DNA of 64,000 nt, taken from Hydractinia symbiolongicarpus (Eukaryota; Cnidaria; Hydrozoa; Anthoathecata; Hydractiniidae). Shown in pieces: positions 57,701 to 64,000 of this stretch; positions within the stretch are counted from its first letter, which is position 1; each line of letters starts with the position of its first letter. Below the pieces are notes generated by a model. It ran no database searches. It saw only the letters and a program-made list of their open reading frames with translations, and had not been told where the DNA came from. Both the position numbers and the translations under genes were made by a program. The DNA lies in the NCBI RefSeq assembly GCF_029227915.1, contig NC_079878.1, positions 21,973,501-22,037,500 of the forward strand. The letters run 5' to 3'.

Positions 57701-60700
57701 GTAACATGTATATCATCATATTTACTTTACTAATTTATATTTCAGTATGATTTGCAAAAGTAAAAAAAAAAGTTTTAACTCTTATAGAACTTGGAGTGTG
57801 GAAGCAACTTAGTTGAGGATTCGTCAGATGGAGAGGCATGGCTTTTTTGGTTAATGCAGTGTTAAGTTTGTCAAAAGCTGTTTTAAAGGTTCAACTAGTT
57901 AAAGCAAATTTCTGTTTAGACTGCTTTTAACCAGTTGAAAAAGTTAACACAAGTCAATTTTTTAACAAGTTGAAAGAAAGGCTCTAGTGTTCTCGCGAAG
58001 CTTATTTAATGTATTGATGTAAGAACTGTTTTTAAAAACTTTTAGCAAACTTTCTCAGCGAATATGTTTTTAAAAAATCATGTTTTATAAAAAAATAAAG
58101 AAAGCCGTTTTTAAACCAACGCTGAAAGGCTGTTTAACCCTTTCATTACCTGATACCCGCTGTGCGGGGGATAAAACCCCCTATTTTTTCCCTGATACCC
58201 GCCCGGCGGGGGATGGAAAAAATCGAATTTGTAGCTAAAGGCTCAAGGCCGTACACCTAAAACCACGCGTAAGAACAATCTAGAAGAAATTATCTTTCAC
58301 GGGGTCGAAACCCGATGTGATTTGAAGTATTACTTCTAGAGTTATGAAAATTTGATTTTTCCATTCAAGATGGCGTCAAGGAAAAATTTTTATCGAGATA
58401 TAGATGAAATAGTGGACTTTGTGACTAATGATAATGATAGTGGAGATGAAAATATACTTGAAACAGATTCAGAACTTGGCAGTGATTGGGAATATGATGA
58501 TGAGGGGCCTGTTACAGACACTACAGGAATATGTTATCGAAGTCGTCAAACATCTTGTTGTTTCACGTCCAGCATTGCCGCAAATACAACACCAGAATGA
58601 TGATGTTTACCGTCTCACTGGTCGACATTTTCCTTCGGTAAAGCAAGCAGCTGAAGGTGCCGCTGATCAACGACCGTCAAAGAATTGTCGAGTTTGTTAT
58701 GCAAGAGGTATACGTACAAACAAATGAAAGCCTCTCAAAACCGTTTATATTTGTAGAAGCTGCCTAAGTGAACCTGGTTTACATTCAGACAAGTGTTTCG
58801 AACTTTACCATATGTCTATTGATTATGGCACGAATGACGACTAAATTGTATAGATGATCGATTGATACGCACAACGTGTCTAATCATTTTTCGAACACTT
58901 GACACTTGATTTATTAGTTTGCCTTTTGTTTTGCTTTTGTTTTTGCTATTTGAGGAGCTTGTAGTTGCATATGAGAAAGTTTATTTGTTATTTTCAAATG
59001 TTTTGAAATCTCGCCGTTGAAAATACGATGCAACGGCAAAGAAAAAAGTGAAAGAAACTTCGAAAACGTTACTGAATTTTTATTTGCTAGACCATAAAAC
59101 AAGTATAGCTGGCATCAGAATATTGAAGTATATCTAATTCTGCTTTGAATCAACCATGATTCAACTCTTTTTTTCTGTGTTTTGCTGTCATATTACGAGT
59201 TACTGTTTGCACATGCGTTTTTTACCGTTTTCAGGCTTTTTTCTAAAATTGCGTAAATTCAGGACCGTTCATTTTTTTTTTCTGAAACTTCATCAAGTTA
59301 TTAGTTATAAAGTATATTTACAAGATTTGTAGAAATTATTTGAAAAAAAAGTGAAAAAATATTTTTCACGGACCTTCTAATTCAAAATTTCCGCATTTTT
59401 TTATTTTCCGCCTCCGCCATTATTGTTTCTCGTACGCACCGAAAATAAAATTTTGAAAATATTTTTTTATTTTCTAGTGGAAAAATATATAACAAGAAAA
59501 GGATCCAAATTTGGTGAAGTTTCAACCATTGGTTTAGAAGTTATGGCACTTTAAAGAACATGAGGTAAAATTCATTTTCTTTGCTCCGGGAAATTGGAGG
59601 GTTTTTGTCCGGTAATGAAAGGGTTAAATGTTACATGTCATTAACTTCGAGTTAAGTCTTATTATTTTTGTAAAACCTTTCACTTCTTAAATCTTTCATA
59701 GTGCTATGTGGAAGTTTTGCCAAAGTTGTTGAAGGTTCAAAAGGAAGTGGTAGGATTGGTAAGTATTTTTTCCAACCTACTGAACGTCTAATTTATTTCT
59801 GGTGCATGTATTTATTTATTTTGGTTAAACATACCATTATTTAAAACAACATTTTCTTGTTAAATCTTCTAGGAGAAAGACATCTTAAATGATGCTGTTT
59901 CTGACGCGGTTAATTGTATGTTGGTGCCACATTAATGATGAAGGTATACGTACTAATATAGTAATAAATTGCTAATGTTAAAAATAAAAATGTTTTTGGA
60001 ACGTTTGATACTTATTTATTAAAACAGTTAGAATAATTTAACATTTCAGTTACAAAAGACAAAGACATTAAGAACCTGATTTTCCATTTCCATATTCTTT
60101 GTTTTACAAGTTTTTCCTTTAACAACATAATATTTTGATATATTTTTTCCAAAATTATATATAAAATTTTTATGTAAATTTAGCCTGAAGAGAAGAAAGC
60201 AATTTGCACAGTTTCAGATGACACCGAAACAATTTTTTCAGACATTGTATGTTATAAAACAAATCGTTTCTTTTATATGTGTCTGTGCAAATTACTTTTG
60301 TATGAAAATTTAGTCAAGTTAATGTGTTAGATCTATCTCTACTTAGAGATTGCTTCTTCACTCCAAATATTACTTTTCTTTTTCTACAGGACCTTCTTTC
60401 TTAATTTCGTTTTGAAACTATCAAGACATGACCCTTATAAATTCCTAATTTAAAATAACGTAACATAAATACTTAAAATAAGACATACTCTCTATGTTGC
60501 AGTGTTTGCTAATTAACTACTCACACTAATTTAGGGGTTGATTTCAATGTGGAAATTATTAAACCAGTAAGTTCTTAAGTTTCGTTAACTCCAACTTTTC
60601 AAATGAAAAAATGCAAAACGAAATTATTTTATTTATTATTTTATTTATCTTTCAATTTTTAGTTTTCTATGCTGCATGTTAAGTATATAAGCTTATAACA

Positions 60701-61240
60701 TTGTAGATTTCACAACCCAATAATCGGAGATTACAAACCGAAGAAGAGACTAAAGTCAGTGGTTTATTTCCACATTTTTAGGGTGAAGAGGTATGGATTT
60801 AATAAATAATGATTTAAACACATGTTAAATATCATTTTTTTTATATAAAAATGTGTGAAATGAGTTGTAATATCAGTACGGTTTCATTAGAGGTTTTAAC
60901 ATAGTGGTTACTGTTTTGTTTTGTTATGCAATTCAATATTCCAACATCCTCTGTTTACATGTAGGAGAAAGAAGTAGCTGACGTGGTTTCTGAAACTATA
61001 AATCATGTATTGAAGGATGTATGTGGCACGGAAAATCCAACGGTAATTTTACTGTCAATATTAGATGTGATGTACTAAGTATAATTAATTAGTTTCTTAA
61101 TAAAATTTAGTACTTGAAAGCATGCCATTATCTTACTTAAATAGAAAACGGCTGCGAATAAATCCGTGATTCCGGAAGAGCCATTATTTAAAATGAGAGA
61201 TAATACCTTAATGCTAAAGATTCGTGACTTTACTTGGCCT
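54239..61240 (+). CDS. Chain of micro-exons of an unknown gene leading to a recombinase-like domain
   Basis: Candidate exons with AG/GT borders and open frames: 54239-54338 and its duplicate 54861-54960 (DLISDHDAELREINYAQEKV), 56360-56415, 56512-56616 (IKIIPASEKQTTFQNITIAF), 57220-57253, 57596-57627, 57788-57834, 59702-59758, 59873-59915, 60184-60246 (CTVSDDTETIFSDI), 60965-61042 (EKEVADVVSETINHVLKD) and 61145 on. Many are multiples of three in phase 0. The products are acidic and match no domain I know. They all lie on the strand of the recombinase-like exon at 61403, so one long gene is likely. Exon borders are predictions and some may be false. Confidence 0.4.
54783..55400 (+). repeat. 622-bp tandem duplication, unit 2
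   Basis: Second copy. The exon-like segment is 54861-54960 and is identical at the protein level. Single-base changes are visible in the downstream intron part. Confidence 0.85.
58138..59623 (+). mobile_element. piggyBac-type element, internally deleted
   Basis: It is flanked by TTAA on both sides (58134-58137 and 59624-59627), with 13-bp inverted ends CCCTTTCATTACC. Two copies of a CCTGATACCCGC..GCGGGGGAT unit lie just inside the left end. A transposase remnant is inside. It sits in an intron of the micro-exon gene. Confidence 0.85.
58370..58845 (+). pseudogene. piggyBac transposase remnant (N-terminus joined to C-terminal Cys-rich domain)
   Basis: ATG 58370 starts MASRKNFYRDIDEIVDFV and an Asp/Glu-rich segment typical of piggyBac N-termini. 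After a frameshift near 58520 the sequence is already the C-terminal end: YRLTGRHFPSVK, then the zinc-binding Cys-rich domain (NCRVCYARGIRTNK, stop, YICRSCLSEPGLHSDKCFELYH). The catalytic middle (~450 residues) is deleted. It cannot be active but keeps the ends needed for mobilisation in trans. Confidence 0.75.
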
Positions 61241-61402
61241 TGACGCATTTTCTCTAGACTTCCAAAAAACAGACGCGTTGCATTAAAGTAAAAAAGTGAT
61301 TGCAGCGGTCCCGGTCAAATCCTTAAAGAAGACTCTCTAAATAACAGACACCATTTGAACAGCAGTCATTAAGACATTACAACGTTTATTTCAAAATTAC
61401 AG

Positions 61403-62420
61403 CAGAGGCGGAAAAATTTTAAAGTGCAAGAGAAATTGGAGAGATTCGCGCGAATGACGGACAATGTAGAAATGCTTCTTGATCAAGAGCAAGTAGGAAC
61501 ATACCGTAACAGTAACCAGGGAGCCAAAAAGGTTGAAGCCATACTAAAACTTTTGAAAGAAGACATAGGATATGGCCTAACTCAGATGGAGTATTGCGCC
61601 GTAAGAGATTATTTATATGCAGTGATTCATTTATCAATTGCACAGAGATCTGGGGTCGCGGCAAACCGCACAATGAATGAAAATAATACAGCAAATGTTG
61701 ATGGAAAATTTGTAATCTATTTTTGGGACCATAAAACAGTTGCCACCTATGACCCAGCTAAAATCGTCCCTAATGAGGACGAATTTGATTTCTTGACAAC
61801 ATACGTGAAATTTGCCAGACCACATAATTTACCGAAATGCGAATATGTATTTTTAAGTTGGTCATGAAAGAAAGTGTCACCCAGGGACATTAGTAAACGC
61901 CTTCATCTTCAATGGGACAGAGTTGGTAACTTTAGGATAAATGTCATCCAAAATATCTTTCAGCTAATATAATTCGTAAGTCTCTTAGCACAGCATTAAG
62001 AGAATCGGAAAGCTGTAACTTAAAAGATGCTGCCACATTGATCACACATACCATGAGGACAGCAGAGGAACACTGCTTCCTGAAAAATATGAAAAGTCTT
62101 CTTTGATCGGGCCAACAGCAGTAAAAGAACTTTTCCAAGCTGACATGTCAAATAGAGCAGCTAGACAAGAAAGCAAAAGAAAGTCTGGTCAGAACAGGAG
62201 ATTAAAGAGCTGAAAGAGGCGTTTCTTGTCAATAATGATGTGAGTTTTTCAGAAGTTAAACAAAAATGCGCAGCCGTACCAACTCTAAAGGCGTAACTAA
62301 GACAGGTCTATGACAAGTTGCGTCATATATCTCTTAAAAAAACACCGCTGTGTGTCATAAAGCGAAAATCACTGTTTCTGAAACATGATTTAAAATTAAT
62401 TTTAATGCATGAAAAAAACT
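61403..62420 (+). pseudogene. Tyrosine-recombinase-like domain with SANT-like tail, broken
   Basis: The exon starts after TTACAG at 61402. The fold reads LTQMEYCAVRDYLYAVIHLS, then the first catalytic Arg in IAQRSGVAANRT, then IYFWDHKTVATYDPAKIV. A TGA at 61865 interrupts a frame that continues KKVSPRDISKRLHLQWDRVG. A shift near 61950 leads to the second Arg (RKSLSTAL), DAATLITHTMRTAEEHCF, and GPTAVKELFQADMSNRAARQ. The residue expected to be the Tyr nucleophile (EHY) is Cys. A SANT/Myb-like segment follows (WSEQEIKELKEAFL, QVYDKLRHI), with a TAA at about 62296. Relatives are common in cnidarian genomes. This copy is inactive as a recombinase. Confidence 0.65.
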
Positions 62421-64000
62421 AATCAATAAAGGCGGAAGCATAGATGAAAACAGAGTGACGACACATCTAGAACCATGTGTATTGTTTGAGAAGTACAACT
62501 TTGTTCAGTTATGCACTGGCATAAATTACGAGAGAAAAGAAAAGTGAGTTTTACAATACATACACCCCTTATAGTTTAGCACACGCTGCATCAATCTTAT
62601 TGATTTGGAGGAATTTTCCTAGAATTCTAATTTTTAGGTATACCTTCGTGGTACAAACATGGTTCTAAAGCTTCTTCACTTCTCTTTAATAATAGCCGTA
62701 TTTTGTCTGTCTGTCCGCGAAAGATGCGTCCCGTAACGGAAACACGAAATTTTGTAAATTACGCACGAAAGAAGAAGATACGCACTGTTTCCGCACTGTG
62801 GGGAAGATTTTATTTTATTTTCCCGCTCTTGGCGTGTTTCACAGTTTCCACGACCAACCAATCAACGAGCCTTATTACACAGACTCTATTGTTCCTATAA
62901 ACTTTGCCCCGGGTTGCTGTCCGTTTCCAGCGTTGCAAACATCTCGCGCTCCAGCGGACAGAAATGAACGGACTGAAGATTAGCAAGAAGACTGAGCAAG
63001 GTGTCAAGGAAAGTTTCTTTACTATAATTTGCATCGTTTCTTGCTTTTTTATACTTCTGAAGAAGACTTTTTGTATTCTTAGAATATTCTTTTCAGTCCT
63101 TTCTTTGTTTCTTTGCATTTTTAGCTAGCTAGGAGGCAAGTTTTTTATACTTCTGGAAAAACTTTTTGCATTCTTAGGATATACTTTTTCTTCATTAATC
63201 ACATAATTTTAATAAGCAACTTACAATTTTGATTTGGTGCTTATCAAAGTTGTGTATTGCCTACGTGACCATTATATGATGGGTTTCAGGTGTTCTCATG
63301 CCTTAATAGGTGTGTTGACAGTGTTAGCATGTTCTGTCTCTAGCTTTAATCGGAGATAGTATCTCAACTTCAATGATTAAAGTGTGTGTTTACGCCTGAA
63401 CAAGTGCCGCGTCTACTTGATCTTTGTGGCACACAGTTGTCGCACGCGGTGTTGCTAAACTAAATTGTATATCCTTTTAAAAGAACCTCTATCTCCTACA
63501 CTGTAAAATATTGTTGTCCACTGCCTGTGAGAGTTTGCGTCATATTTTATTGTGCAAATGTATGTTTTTCTTCTCTCATAGGTGGGGTGCGAAATCCAAT
63601 GGCTTACCTTCTCGAGGTGCACCCCGTTACGTCAATTTTAGCTGGATTTATAAATAAACAAATTTTTCGAGCTCACAATTATATAAACATAATTTAATTT
63701 AAGGGTGAATAAAATTAAAACTTTGTAGCCCTTTCTAACTTAAAGAACTTTATTCTACTAAATTCACTTTTTTAAAGTCCAGTTAAAGTTCGCAAACTGA
63801 AAGCCAGGGTTGCCTTAAGGGGGATTTTCACGAAGCGAATTGAATGGCGAATTCGCTTTTTAATTTTCACAACAAAATAAATTAGGGGCCAAATTCATTG
63901 TTTACATTAGTTAACCGCGTTCTGATTGGTCAAAAACTAGCAGCGAAACCTTTAGCCGCGAAAAAGTAGGAACTGTTTCTACTTTTCAGCGAACCGAATA
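62421..64000. other. Spacer with repeat fragments
   Basis: At ~62682 a Helitron-like 5' start (TCTTTAATAATAGCCGTAT, CTGTCTGTCCGCG) is followed by no clear 3' end. From 63790 to the window edge, GCGAATT/AATTCGC inverted motifs follow a CAGGGTTGCC start that could be a hAT-type MITE end. I see no gene. Confidence 0.4.

Overview
The window is AT-rich animal DNA with large spliced genes, long intergenic stretches and many transposon families. It most likely comes from a cnidarian, probably a medusozoan. The main evidence is a four-exon gene with the layout of the jellyfish pore-forming toxin family (CfTX/CaTX type) and a TSP1 + PA14 secreted-protein gene of a kind common in cnidarians. Both assignments rest on pattern recognition, and I cannot name the species.

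Layout. At 0.3-4.8 kb (+) lies the 3' part of a multi-exon gene with an unknown N-terminal module, a thrombospondin type 1 repeat, a Cys-rich lectin-like region and a PA14 domain. At 7.9-16.1 kb (-) lies a complete four-exon jellyfish-toxin-like gene whose splice phases all agree. From 16 to 24.8 kb I see only repeats: Helitron-type mini-elements, a LINE tail, and a repeat family whose second copy carries an inverted half. From 24.8 to 31.5 kb lie transposon relics: a pogo/Tigger-type transposase with a C-terminal zinc finger, a Harbinger fragment, a THAP-domain transposase, a LINE with a restriction-like endonuclease, and an 87-bp palindrome.

At 31.65-41.35 kb lies a decayed Ty3/Gypsy retrotransposon with short LTRs. 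Its RNase H region is interrupted at a TA by a young pogo-type DNA transposon (34132-39789). That element encodes a spliced DDD transposase with two PCNA-binding (PIP-box) motifs at its N-terminus. It also encodes a divergently transcribed HIRAN-like protein. A 2742-bp tandem duplication joins part of the Gypsy host to part of the transposon, with only four differences seen between copies. This is the most interesting part of the window.

From 42.9 to 43.7 kb lies a hAT relic. From 45.8 to 47.9 kb lies a decayed tyrosine-recombinase (Crypton-like) gene with zinc fingers. From 48.2 to 51.9 kb lie two arrays of a ~52.5-bp satellite with a 473-bp higher-order repeat, enclosing a tRNA-like gene and a GC-rich MITE. 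From 54.2 to 62.4 kb runs a chain of very small + strand exons, one of them in a 622-bp tandem duplication. It leads to a second, broken tyrosine-recombinase-like domain. An internally deleted piggyBac element (58138-59623, TTAA flanks) sits in one of its introns. The last 1.5 kb holds only repeat fragments.
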